Positions 43,760-51,183 of a stretch of DNA of 64,000 nt are shown piece after piece. The notes under the pieces were generated by a model, which worked only from the letters and a program-made list of their open reading frames with translations, had not been told where the DNA came from and did no database searches. The translations under genes and the position numbers were made by a program. Location of the stretch: assembly GCF_003400205.1 (NCBI RefSeq), contig NZ_QUQV01000007.1, forward strand, positions 168,142-232,141, read 5' to 3'. The first letter of the stretch is position 1; the number at the start of each line of letters is the position of its first letter. The stretch comes from Bacillus sp. HNG. Lineage in GTDB: Bacteria > Bacillota > Bacilli > Bacillales > Bacillaceae_L.

Positions 43760-44150
43760 GCCAAAGATCTCCAATAAATATCCATCTGCGAACTAGAAAA
43801 CGGCTTTAACTAGTTAGCAATCTCCTATAAATATCCATCTGTGGACTAGAAAACGGCTTTAACTAGTTAGCAATCTCCTACAAATATCCATCTGCGAACG
43901 GGTAAATGGCTTTAACTAGTTAGCGATCTCCTATAAATATCCATCTGCGAACGGGTAAATGGCTTTAACTAGTTAGCAATCTCCTATAAATATCCATCTG
44001 TGAACTAGAAAACGGCTTTAACTAGTTAGCGATCTCCTATAAATATCCATCTACGAACCGGTAAATGGCTTTGACTAGTTAGTGATCTCCTATAAATATC
44101 CATCTGCGAACTAGAAAACGGCTTTAACTAGTCCGCACTCTCCTAGAAAG
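43760..44150. repeat. Tandem array, seven 53-bp units plus partial
   Basis: TCCATCT recurs at 43781, 43834, 43887, 43940, 43993, 44046 and 44099, exactly 53 bp apart. Two unit types differ in the middle: ACTAGAAAACGG (A) and AACGGGTAAATGG (B, one with CCGG); the order is A-A-B-B-A-B-A. Each unit has TTAACTAGTTAG at its end. The array fills 43760-44150, between the HEPN-CBS gene and the metallopeptidase gene. Confidence 0.95.
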
Positions 44151-44264
44151 CAGCCTACAAAATATACAAAGGTAATTACAACTAAAATAGTTTTTGTCAG
44201 TCCCATAATCGTTTAGGATGTATAATGAGTTGGAGTTAAATTGTACACTGTCAGGGGGATTAAA

Positions 44265-45233
44265 ATGAAGAATGTGTTTCTTCAATGCGTTGAAGGTAGT
44301 GTGTTAAAAACATATGAGTATTTAAAAAATCTTGATGATAAAACAGAAGAGCAAATCAAGATGGAAGAGGAATATTATAACCGCTTTTTTAAGGAAAATC
44401 CGAATTTTAAAATCTACCACAAAGATCCATGGGTTGAAAATATAATGAATACATATCGTGATTATTTTGTTGTTGTGCTAACAAATAGAAAAGCGCGTTC
44501 TATTGCAGAGCAAGATTTATTAAACAAGTTAAATCGTTTTTTGCCTATGGATTTTAGAGGAGTTGACATGAAATCCACTGAAGAAAACTTGAAAGTTATT
44601 TTTAACGAAAAGGGCTTTGGTTTTAAGGGTGGCAAAGTGACGCCACATTATGGTCCTTTTATTTGGCAAATATCGAACATTAGGAGATATTCTGTTGACC
44701 TTCCTGATACGACACAAGAGGTTCAAGTATGTTTTTTGGATGACTTTCTGATGCTAAGTTGGTTACACTTTGCCACTTTTGGAGAGGTATATGCTGGTGG
44801 TTGGGCAGAAAAAGATGCGTTGTACTGTATCTTACCCAATTATCGCGACAAATTAGAAACTGATGTTTTTCGCGTATCATTCCTTAAACACGAGGCACAA
44901 CATTATAGCGATTATATACAATTTCCGAAATTGAGTGGAAAAGACTTAGAGTACCGAGCAAAGCTTGTGGAGCTTATTTACTACTCTAGCTTTGAAGTCT
45001 TTGAGAAGTTCATGGTTCAAGCTGTAAATAACGCTAACCCACATAACTATTCGGCATTTATTATTATCGAACGGTTTTCTAAACACTTCTTTAATAAAAA
45101 CGCAGAAAGACAGTTAGAAAAGTGGACTTCAATTAACTATGAAGATATACAAAATTTTGCAAAGGTATTGTTTAAGGAGCATACAGATTTGCTTATTTCA
45201 AAAGATGCACAAATAGTTGAAGGGGTTATTTAG
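44265..45233 (+). CDS. Predicted cytoplasmic zinc metallopeptidase, uncharacterised
   Basis: A 322-residue protein starting at ATG 44265 with AGGGGG upstream. It contains HEAQH (H209-H213), the HExxH zinc motif, in FLKHEAQHYSDYIQFP, followed 16 residues later by LEYRAKLVELIYY, whose Glu (E229) could be the third ligand as in gluzincins. The N-terminal ~130 residues are charged and of unknown fold. No signal peptide or membrane helix is visible. I do not recognise the family. It is monocistronic, downstream of a tandem array. Confidence 0.6.
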   Translation: MKNVFLQCVEGSVLKTYEYLKNLDDKTEEQIKMEEEYYNRFFKENPNFKIYHKDPWVENIMNTYRDYFVVVLTNRKARSIAEQDLLNKLNRFLPMDFRGVDMKSTEENLKVIFNEKGFGFKGGKVTPHYGPFIWQISNIRRYSVDLPDTTQEVQVCFLDDFLMLSWLHFATFGEVYAGGWAEKDALYCILPNYRDKLETDVFRVSFLKHEAQHYSDYIQFPKLSGKDLEYRAKLVELIYYSSFEVFEKFMVQAVNNANPHNYSAFIIIERFSKHFFNKNAERQLEKWTSINYEDIQNFAKVLFKEHTDLLISKDAQIVEGVI

Positions 45234-45295
45234 AAATAAAACCATACCCAGCATTTGAGTGTTTAGCGACTTCCTTGAGAAAGGAGGTGGTCTAA

Positions 45296-45376
45296 ATGGC
45301 AACTTCGAGGCAAAGTCCGTGGCACCTTAATCTAACAATAGTATTCATGTTGAACATTGCAAACAAAAAGAAGTAA
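45296..45376 (+). CDS. Putative 26-aa hydrophobic peptide
   Basis: ATG 45296 has a strong AAAGGAGGTGG upstream, and the frame reads MATSRQSPWHLNLTIVFM then LNIANKKK, stop. A short hydrophobic stretch with a lysine-rich end is typical of small type I toxins and other tiny membrane peptides. The last codons form the left arm of the following hairpin, so the coding region runs into the terminator. No antisense promoter was identified. Function unknown; may be non-functional. Confidence 0.45.
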   Translation: MATSRQSPWHLNLTIVFMLNIANKKK

Positions 45377-45420
45377 CCGCCTATCCTCGCCTGGGATGCA
45401 GGTAGTTACTTCTCTTTTAT
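45369..45420 (+). terminator. Large hairpin after the 26-codon frame
   Basis: AGAAGTAAC...GTTACTTCT outer stem with an inner ATCC/GGAT pairing, followed by CTTTTAT. Also faces the end of the desulfidase gene. Confidence 0.7.
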
Positions 45421-45457
45421 AACACCATAAGATTCTCTTGGAATTGTACGAGGGGGA

Positions 45458-45925
45458 TTAGACTTTAATATAATGTAATTTGCTATTAAAAATTGGATTA
45501 CGATCATTAGGCAAATACCACAACGTTTTCAAATGAATCTCATTAGCTGCAAACAAGGCAATCAATTCTTCCATGAATATGCCCCTAGAAGGGTCGCATG
45601 AAGGACTGCTTTTGATTCCTAATATACCTGCTATTTCGTAGCCATTTTTTAAATACTCTTTTGCTTGATTAAGGGCGGGTTCGAGGATTACTTTGCAATG
45701 TTTCCTATATTCAGGAGTATTATATTGTTCGTACGTCATGGGCGGTCGGCTTAAACCTAGAAACGTGAATTCAGGGCAAGGTAGCTGCAAAAATCCAAAT
45801 CCTTCTTTCATTGCCCAATCTATAGCGGACATAATAGCCCCATCAGCTCTTGCTTCGTTTTCAATCACCGTATTCTGATTTAAGATACAATGAGAAACTA
45901 GTAAAATCTTTTTACTACGCTGCAT
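45458..45925 (-). CDS. TudS-related putative desulfidase (CD3072 family)
   Basis: A 155-residue protein related to the DUF523/TudS thiouracil desulfidase group. Conserved cysteines are in VSHCILNQNTV (residue ~12), QLPCPEFTFLG (~49) and SPSCDPSRG (~108), the pattern of an Fe-S-binding desulfidase. TudS removes sulfur from thiouracil as sulfide. It overlaps the ECF S-component gene upstream by 11 bases, so both are translated together: import of a thiolated compound followed by desulfuration is the natural inference. The real substrate is unknown. Confidence 0.78.
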   Translation of the reverse strand: MQRSKKILLVSHCILNQNTVIENEARADGAIMSAIDWAMKEGFGFLQLPCPEFTFLGLSRPPMTYEQYNTPEYRKHCKVILEPALNQAKEYLKNGYEIAGILGIKSSPSCDPSRGIFMEELIALFAANEIHLKTLWYLPNDRNPIFNSKLHYIKV

Positions 45926-46493
45926 GGTTCCTCCCCTTATTCATTATTTTTGTAAAACCTGGAAGACGTACGATTAAAAACATAACTAGCATGCAAGTGA
46001 TAATTTTATCAATAAAGTTCCCAGTTATTCTTGAGATAAAGGTCGATGCAAAAACACTTTCACCAGAAGCTCGTAACCACAAAACAATCAAATCCATTCC
46101 ACTTCCATTAAGTCCACCATAGACCGCGATAGCAATTGGCGTTCCTATTAAAGGTGCGATGATTGACACAAGAATTCCCGCGGAAATAGCAACGTACCAT
46201 TTTGTAAAGTCAAACTTGCGCGCCATAAACCCAACGACTAATGCAATGGCTATATTGACAAGACCAAAGAAAATAGCGGAGGCACCCGTTGTTGTTCCTA
46301 ATACAACATTCGTTAAACCCCCCGTTAAGACTCCCCACCAAGGACCAAATAGAACGGAAATCAACACTGTTCCAATCGTATCTAGAAACAACAGTGGAAT
46401 TTTCATCCAGGATACCACCGTGCCTAATACCACGTTCAGTGCGATTCCCATTGCTGAATAGGCTAAGATGATTGTTTTGCTAGTTTCATTAAT
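45915..46493 (-). CDS. ECF transporter S component (CD3073 family)
   Basis: A membrane-embedded substrate-binding component with about five or six helices; FGPWWGVLTGGLTNVVLG is an S-component signature. The first ATG in frame (46451) cuts the first helix and has no ribosome binding site, whereas an ATT at 46493 lies six bases after GGGGAGGGG and restores the full helix (TIILAYSAMGIALNVVLG). I therefore propose the rare ATT start; an ATG at 46451 is the conservative alternative. It would share an EcfA/EcfT module encoded elsewhere. Paired with the desulfidase, so a sulfur-containing nutrient is the likely cargo. Confidence 0.75.
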   Translation of the reverse strand: MNETSKTIILAYSAMGIALNVVLGTVVSWMKIPLLFLDTIGTVLISVLFGPWWGVLTGGLTNVVLGTTTGASAIFFGLVNIAIALVVGFMARKFDFTKWYVAISAGILVSIIAPLIGTPIAIAVYGGLNGSGMDLIVLWLRASGESVFASTFISRITGNFIDKIITCMLVMFLIVRLPGFTKIMNKGRNHAA

Positions 46494-46656
46494 TTTCTTC
46501 CCCTCCCCAAATTGTTTAATTCAAGCCCCTTTCTAATATATTGTGAATTCATTATCTGTATTTCACTTTTTATAATTTAAATTACAATTTATAACATTAT
46601 TGGTTCGGGCCTCAAATATGCTAACATAAAATGATTAAATCAGTGAGGTGGAAATA

Positions 46657-46995
46657 ATGAAAAACAAAGTTATTTTGCTTGCTTCCGATCAGCTTGGCAA
46701 AGGAGAAAAAGAACTAGGCGAAGGGATACTAGAAACGTTCTTCACCATTCTTAAACAAAAGGAAGAATTGCCTGCAGCGGTTTTTTGTATGAACCGAGGT
46801 GTGTTTACTTTAACGGAAAGTTCGCTTGTTTCTTTACAATTAAAAGATCTGGAAGAAAAGAAAGTTGAGGTTCTTGCTTGTAAAACATGTGTTGACTATT
46901 ATGAGCTAAATGAAAAGCTTACAGCCGGGCAGATAAGCGGGATGGACCAATTTATCGAATTAGCCTCAAAATATGAAGTAATTACTCTATCTTGA
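46657..46995 (+). CDS. DsrE-family protein (YedF C-terminal-like)
   Basis: A 112-residue DsrE-fold protein: NKVILLASDQLGKGEKELGE at the start, with FFTILKQKEELPAAVFCMNRG and LACKTCVDYYEL, matching the C-terminal half of the selenium/sulfur-linked YedF proteins. The TusA-like half usually fused to it is absent. DsrE proteins relay persulfide sulfur through a cysteine. It is divergent from the desulfidase/ECF operon, so a common sulfur function is inferred. ATG 46657 has GAGGTGG upstream. Confidence 0.78.
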   Translation: MKNKVILLASDQLGKGEKELGEGILETFFTILKQKEELPAAVFCMNRGVFTLTESSLVSLQLKDLEEKKVEVLACKTCVDYYELNEKLTAGQISGMDQFIELASKYEVITLS

Positions 46996-47023
46996 GGATA
47001 GTGAGTTTCGTAAAAAACATAGA

Positions 47024-47062
47024 GAAACTGCACCTATTGAGGTGCAGTTCATTATTTTGTTT
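47024..47062. terminator. Terminator between the DsrE and SIMPL genes
   Basis: GAAACTGCACCT/AGGTGCAGTTC hairpin with a T-rich tail on the plus strand. Confidence 0.8.
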
Positions 47063-47087
47063 TAAAAAATAATTCCTGTTCAAAAAA

Positions 47088-47768
47088 CTAAAATGTATAA
47101 GTGAAAGTCGCTTCAATCCTAGCCGTGATCGTTAGCTCCCCAGGTTGAATCGGTGTTGCTGCTTCACTTTTAGCAAACATCGCCGTTTGGAATGGGATGG
47201 GTGGCGATTGTTGTGATAATTCCTTGATATGAAACGGGATTTCTTGTAGCTGAACCTCTAATGTAGTAGCGATTGTACGTGCCTTGCCCTGAGCATCCTT
47301 AATAGCATTTTCAAGCGCTTTTGCGTAATAAACCTGAGGATTCGAAACAGTAAAATGAATACTTGTAACAGTGTTGGCTCCGTTTTGAACAGCCGTATCA
47401 ACTACGCTACCGGTTGCTTGAATATCTACATCTGAAATTTGCAGCATGTGAATAACTCTATAGCCTCTCAAAGTCTGCTTTGAATTTTCGAAATCATACA
47501 GGATTTCAATTCGAAATTCTACTGTTTTGATATGATTTTTCGGTATTCCCAGCACAACGAGAGATTGAATAACATTATTCGTGATTTGATTATTTTCATT
47601 TTGAGCAGCCGAAACCGTATTGCCTTCAGTTATAACACCCAACGTAATTGTGGAAGAAGTCGGTGTTGCCGTGACAATTCCTTCCCCATTCACCTTCAAT
47701 TTATTTTGATTTGCATGCTTACTTCTAATTTGCTGCGAGCGCATCATCCAAGGTTCATAATAATACAT
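47088..47768 (-). CDS. SIMPL (DUF541) domain protein
   Basis: A 226-residue protein with a SIMPL/DUF541 domain: KVNGEGIVTATPTSSTITLG near residue 34, SAAQNENNQITNNVIQSL, and YYAKALENAIKDAQGKARTIA near residue 155. The family is found in periplasmic or surface proteins such as BP26, but no signal peptide is visible here. The start chosen is ATG 47768 (MYYYEPWMM), six bases after GGAAGGAG; a longer frame runs back into the upstream terminator. Function unknown. Confidence 0.8.
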   Translation of the reverse strand: MYYYEPWMMRSQQIRSKHANQNKLKVNGEGIVTATPTSSTITLGVITEGNTVSAAQNENNQITNNVIQSLVVLGIPKNHIKTVEFRIEILYDFENSKQTLRGYRVIHMLQISDVDIQATGSVVDTAVQNGANTVTSIHFTVSNPQVYYAKALENAIKDAQGKARTIATTLEVQLQEIPFHIKELSQQSPPIPFQTAMFAKSEAATPIQPGELTITARIEATFTYTF

Positions 47769-47840
47769 CGTGGAGCTCCTTCCCATATCTCTTTTGTTGT
47801 ATTGTATTAGTTCTGGCATATTAGGTGTGTCAAACAATTT

Positions 47841-47876
47841 AAAAAAGCCCACGAAACCTCGTGAGCTACTTTTCCA
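47841..47876 (-). terminator. Terminator of the CPBP gene
   Basis: GCTCACGAG...TTCGTGGGC hairpin followed on the minus strand by six T residues. Confidence 0.8.
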
Positions 47877-48630
47877 TTCTTTTTCTAAATATCGGACCGA
47901 AAATGACATGTAAAAAGATATCGCCAGTAAAGTGAGCAATCATGGCAATTTCGATTCCATACTTCCAATATAAATACCCAAATAGGATACCTGGGATTGC
48001 ATTAAGTAAAATCGTACGTGTCACCACAAGATTGGATTTGCCGAATAGTCCAAAGGCAGCTGGTAAATGCCCAACCCCGAATAAAAGAGCGGCAAACAGA
48101 ATCCCAATCCAATAGGATGCATTCCCTAAACCCAAAAGGCTAGATACATAAACCACTCCCGTCATTATGAATAAACGGGTTAAAACTTCCTCTGAAATAC
48201 CTCCATAAAATGAAGCTAATAACGCCTGAAATCTTGAGGGTTCATCCATGTCAACCTTGGGCATTCTTTTCATAAATAAAAAGTCCAAACCGATGATAAC
48301 AATTGAAGCAATGGCACCGACAAGCACGCTCAATAGAATCGTCCCCGAAATGGAATAAGGAACAGCCGTACCATATAACCATTGATCAATTAACCACCAA
48401 TGTAAATCAACCTTTGGTGCCAACCAGGTCCCAATAAAAGCTGACACTCCCAAAAGTAAAACGCTTTGTACAATACTAATTAGAATCAGCACAGGAGTGG
48501 GAGGAATCTTTTTGCTTGGATTCTTTTTAGCTTCTTCTTCAATCTTCCCTTTCAGCATTTTAAATTGATACGGCATAACGGCGATTGCCCCAATCGAAGC
48601 AGCTATCCAGAAAATGAAAAACTCTGTCAT
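47866..48630 (-). CDS. CPBP family intramembrane metalloprotease
   Basis: A 254-residue membrane protein of the CPBP/Abi (CAAX protease-like) family with about seven helices. The three motifs are YGGISEEVLTRLFIM (EExxxR, near residue 143), LLFGVGHLPAA (FxxxH, near residue 180) and IAHFTGDIFLHVIFG (near residue 237), which supply the metal site in the membrane. Members act in prenyl-protein processing, bacteriocin immunity or stress. The start ATG 48630 follows GAGGGTG. No bacteriocin gene is adjacent; the substrate is unknown. Confidence 0.87.
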   Translation of the reverse strand: MTEFFIFWIAASIGAIAVMPYQFKMLKGKIEEEAKKNPSKKIPPTPVLILISIVQSVLLLGVSAFIGTWLAPKVDLHWWLIDQWLYGTAVPYSISGTILLSVLVGAIASIVIIGLDFLFMKRMPKVDMDEPSRFQALLASFYGGISEEVLTRLFIMTGVVYVSSLLGLGNASYWIGILFAALLFGVGHLPAAFGLFGKSNLVVTRTILLNAIPGILFGYLYWKYGIEIAMIAHFTGDIFLHVIFGPIFRKRMEK

Positions 48631-48709
48631 TGTTAACACCCTCATTCACATTTATATTCTGCAGATAATACGAATGAGATGATAAGAAAGTTCACTTTAA
48701 ATTACAAAA

Positions 48710-48737
48710 TAAAAAGGTGCCATAATGGCACCTTTGC
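48710..48737 (-). terminator. Terminator of the glucosaminidase gene
   Basis: AAAGGTGCC-ATAAT-GGCACCTTT hairpin, with a T run on the minus strand just past the stop. Confidence 0.85.
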
Positions 48738-49465
48738 TAGGCTTGTTCAGCTTTTACATCGTTCATGATGGATACAATATTTTTTACCCAGTGATTATTT
48801 AAACCAGTGGCATCATTAGCAGCTTGACTTGGAGCATAAACTGTTTGGATTTCACCAATCGTTTCATTCCCATTTTCTACATAATACTGCTTTAAATAGA
48901 TTGCCTTAAAGCGAATACTATCCTCAATTGATAAAAACTTTTGCCAATTGGTTCCACCTTCTACTAATGCTTCACAACCAGGGTTAGGATAATCTTCGCC
49001 AAATATATTTGCGTAAATATCAGGCATACAAGTAATACCCCCAATATTATTCCATGGGGAACTTGCAATATCCGAATTGCCCCAACCGGTTTCCTGTGCA
49101 GCTAATGCAGCTAAAAAGACAGGGTCAATATCATGCTCTTCACCCGATTTTACAAAGTTTGGTCCAAGACCTTTTAAATTCCCCTTTAAATGCTTGTCCA
49201 GCTCAGGACCAGAGATTGTATTTTCCTGTTCAACATTATAATTTTTTGAAGCCATTTGAACGGGTTTGCTTTCAACAGGTTGAGTTGGTTGTTCTTGATG
49301 ATCTATTTTTTCTTTCTTTATTTCTTGTACTGGATTGTTTTTCTTTTCAATTGTTTGCGCATTTGAATGATGCATCGTAGCAAAAATGCTAGTACCCATA
49401 ATAACTAAAGCTCCAATGAAATAGAGAAAAGCTGGTTTCTTTTTTGTAAGAGTTGAGATTTTCAA
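48737..49465 (-). CDS. Exported N-acetylglucosaminidase (GH73-like)
   Basis: A 242-residue secreted or anchored cell wall hydrolase: N-terminal signal or anchor (residues ~10-32, AFLYFIGALVIMGTSIFATM), a polar linker (~33-85) and a glucosaminidase domain with the catalytic Glu in ALAAQETGWGNSD (near residue 127) and NNIGGITCMPD. It is predicted to cleave GlcNAc-MurNAc bonds. A cysteine pair within the domain (GITC, NPGC) is a local peculiarity. AGGAGG precedes the ATG. Monocistronic; it diverges from the GNAT-like gene. Confidence 0.83.
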   Translation of the reverse strand: MKISTLTKKKPAFLYFIGALVIMGTSIFATMHHSNAQTIEKKNNPVQEIKKEKIDHQEQPTQPVESKPVQMASKNYNVEQENTISGPELDKHLKGNLKGLGPNFVKSGEEHDIDPVFLAALAAQETGWGNSDIASSPWNNIGGITCMPDIYANIFGEDYPNPGCEALVEGGTNWQKFLSIEDSIRFKAIYLKQYYVENGNETIGEIQTVYAPSQAANDATGLNNHWVKNIVSIMNDVKAEQA

Positions 49466-49588
49466 AGTATCCTACCTCCTTCATAAGACCTTTTTCCTAC
49501 TCTGAAAACTATCCTAACATAATAAAATGACAGCAATGTTACAAAGATGTTATGGCCAGTTTATATAAATATGACAGTAAAGACAGAT

Positions 49589-49617
49589 TTGCAAAAATGC
49601 TAGTAGTTTAGTATAAT
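49589..49617 (+). promoter_or_regulatory. SigA-type promoter of the GNAT-like gene
   Basis: TTGCAA, 17-base spacer, TATAAT. Confidence 0.6.
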
Positions 49618-49628
49618 CGGAAACTGTA

Positions 49629-49652
49629 TGTTTACTGTAAGAAACGTAAACA
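49629..49652. promoter_or_regulatory. Inverted repeat, possible operator
   Basis: TGTTTAC, 10 bases, GTAAACA: perfect 7-bp arms, about 10 bases after the -10 box, so it would overlap the first transcribed bases. The repressor is unknown. Confidence 0.5.
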
Positions 49653-49717
49653 TTTCCTATTTTTGTCATACAAATGGAAATAAATTGCTTTTTGCAAAAA
49701 AATGAAAGGTGTTTGTG

Positions 49718-50239
49718 ATGTATTTTCAAAGTTTGCTAATGAAAGAGGATCTGAACAAGAGCCCGTCAGAGGTCAAACAAGATTTAGAGGAATTGCAGTT
49801 CCAGATTTATCGTATGCAGGATAACATGAAAGAAATTTCAAAAAAACATCAAATCATCGGAATTGACCAATCGAAAGATGAAAAATGGGTAATCGTCTCA
49901 GCCTTTGATGATGGGAACCAATGCCAAATTATGGTGAACGACTGTGAAACAGCCTACAGAGGTAAATGGGATTTTTCACTTCATGCACAGTACAAGGACG
50001 AGGATAATGCGATCCATATCGGTGATATTAAAGGACCTGCGAACCAAGGATATGGTTCAATCTGTATGAATCATTTAAAGGATATCGCTCGTGAACAAAA
50101 TATTCCTGTGATTACAGGTGATATTGCAAAAAGAGACTGGGATCACGTTGACCGCCTCGTTTATTTTTATGAAAAACACGATTTCGAAGTTGAAATCGAT
50201 CCTCAAACAAAATCGGGTGAAATTATTTGGAGAGACTAA
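49718..50239 (+). CDS. GNAT-like acetyltransferase-fold protein
   Basis: A 173-residue cytoplasmic protein: an N-terminal helical part (KSPSEVKQDLEELQFQIYRM, coiled-coil-like) then a GNAT-like fold whose C-terminal segment IHIGDIKGPANQGYGSICMN and DRLVYFYEKHDFEVEID resembles the acetyl-CoA loop and last strands of GNAT enzymes. The start ATG 49718 follows AAAGGTG. The acceptor is unknown and the CoA loop is atypical. A promoter and a possible operator are visible upstream. Confidence 0.7.
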   Translation: MYFQSLLMKEDLNKSPSEVKQDLEELQFQIYRMQDNMKEISKKHQIIGIDQSKDEKWVIVSAFDDGNQCQIMVNDCETAYRGKWDFSLHAQYKDEDNAIHIGDIKGPANQGYGSICMNHLKDIAREQNIPVITGDIAKRDWDHVDRLVYFYEKHDFEVEIDPQTKSGEIIWRD

Positions 50240-50245
50240 TCAAAA

Positions 50246-50295
50246 TAAAAAAGGTCTGCTTACCATTATTGTAGGGTAAAGCAGGCCTTTTTATT
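50246..50295 (+). terminator. Terminator of the GNAT-like gene
   Basis: AAGGTCTGCTTACC...GGGTAAAGCAGGCCTTTT hairpin with a T-rich tail. Confidence 0.85.
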
Positions 50296-50373
50296 TTGGG
50301 AAACATATCCCGTCCATACGAATTAAAACCTTTCGCGTATGATACATTATCTATGTCACAAGGAATGATTTGT

Positions 50374-51108
50374 ATGCTTTATAAAAGAATCACATACCGT
50401 GTCAAACCTGATCAAGCTTCTCAATGTATTCGTTTTTTAAATGATCACTTTATCCCAATTCAAATAAAGAATGGGGCAAAACTAATTGGACAATGGCAAA
50501 CGGAATCCATGGAGGAATTGATGTCGATTTGGGAGTATCCCAATATGGACGAGTATTTGCAGATTGAAAAGAGGGTTCAAAAGGAAAAAATTGGAGAAGA
50601 ATTTAAAAAACTGTACTTGGATTGTGACGAGGATTTCTTATCTTCAACAGGCACATACGAATCTCCACAGCATACGGTTAGTGTTAGTGGTTTTATAACA
50701 AATCAAAATCAAGAAACATTATTAGTTAAGACATATTGGCGATCCGATACATGGGAGCTGCCTGGTGGAGCTGTTGATGAAGGGGAGACATTAGACAAAG
50801 CACTTTGTCGGGAAGTTTTTGAAGAAACGGGAATTCAAATAATAATACATGGTGTAACAGGAATTTATTCAAATGGGAGCACTATTTCAATTGTCTTTCG
50901 TGGCGAATCTGTAGGTGGAAATGTAACAACCTCTAAGGAGACAAGGGAAGTAGCTTTTGTAAAATTAGATAAATCGAACATGAATGAATATATTAAAAGA
51001 CCAAAGTTTAAACCACGTGTTCTGGATGCACTTAAAGGAGATTATGCGCCATATGAAGCATTTAAAGTGAGGCCATATGAGTTACTCGCAAGATATGATG
51101 GAGAATAA
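50374..51108 (+). CDS. NIPSNAP-like plus Nudix hydrolase fusion
   Basis: A 244-residue two-domain protein. Residues 1-95 resemble a NIPSNAP/dimeric alpha-beta barrel domain (YRVKPDQASQCIRFLNDHFI, GQWQTESMEELMSIWEY). Residues ~105-225 are a Nudix hydrolase with a complete box: GGAVDEGETLDKALCREVFE then ETGI. Nudix enzymes hydrolyse nucleoside diphosphates linked to another moiety. The start ATG 50374 lies nine bases after AAGGA; a longer frame from 50296 overlaps the preceding terminator tail. Substrate unknown. Confidence 0.83.
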   Translation: MLYKRITYRVKPDQASQCIRFLNDHFIPIQIKNGAKLIGQWQTESMEELMSIWEYPNMDEYLQIEKRVQKEKIGEEFKKLYLDCDEDFLSSTGTYESPQHTVSVSGFITNQNQETLLVKTYWRSDTWELPGGAVDEGETLDKALCREVFEETGIQIIIHGVTGIYSNGSTISIVFRGESVGGNVTTSKETREVAFVKLDKSNMNEYIKRPKFKPRVLDALKGDYAPYEAFKVRPYELLARYDGE

Positions 51109-51183
51109 ATGATTGTTTTACTGAGAAAAGGAATGGTACCATTGTGATAGAACCGCAAGGAGATGAATTAGGAGCTTAACATT

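Noticed and set aside
43760..44150. CRISPR array
   Set aside because: Repeats are directly adjacent with no unique spacers, and no cas genes are near.
47769..47939. N-terminal extension of the SIMPL protein
   Set aside because: It would cover the terminator of the CPBP gene and part of its coding region; a good ribosome binding site supports the start at 47768.
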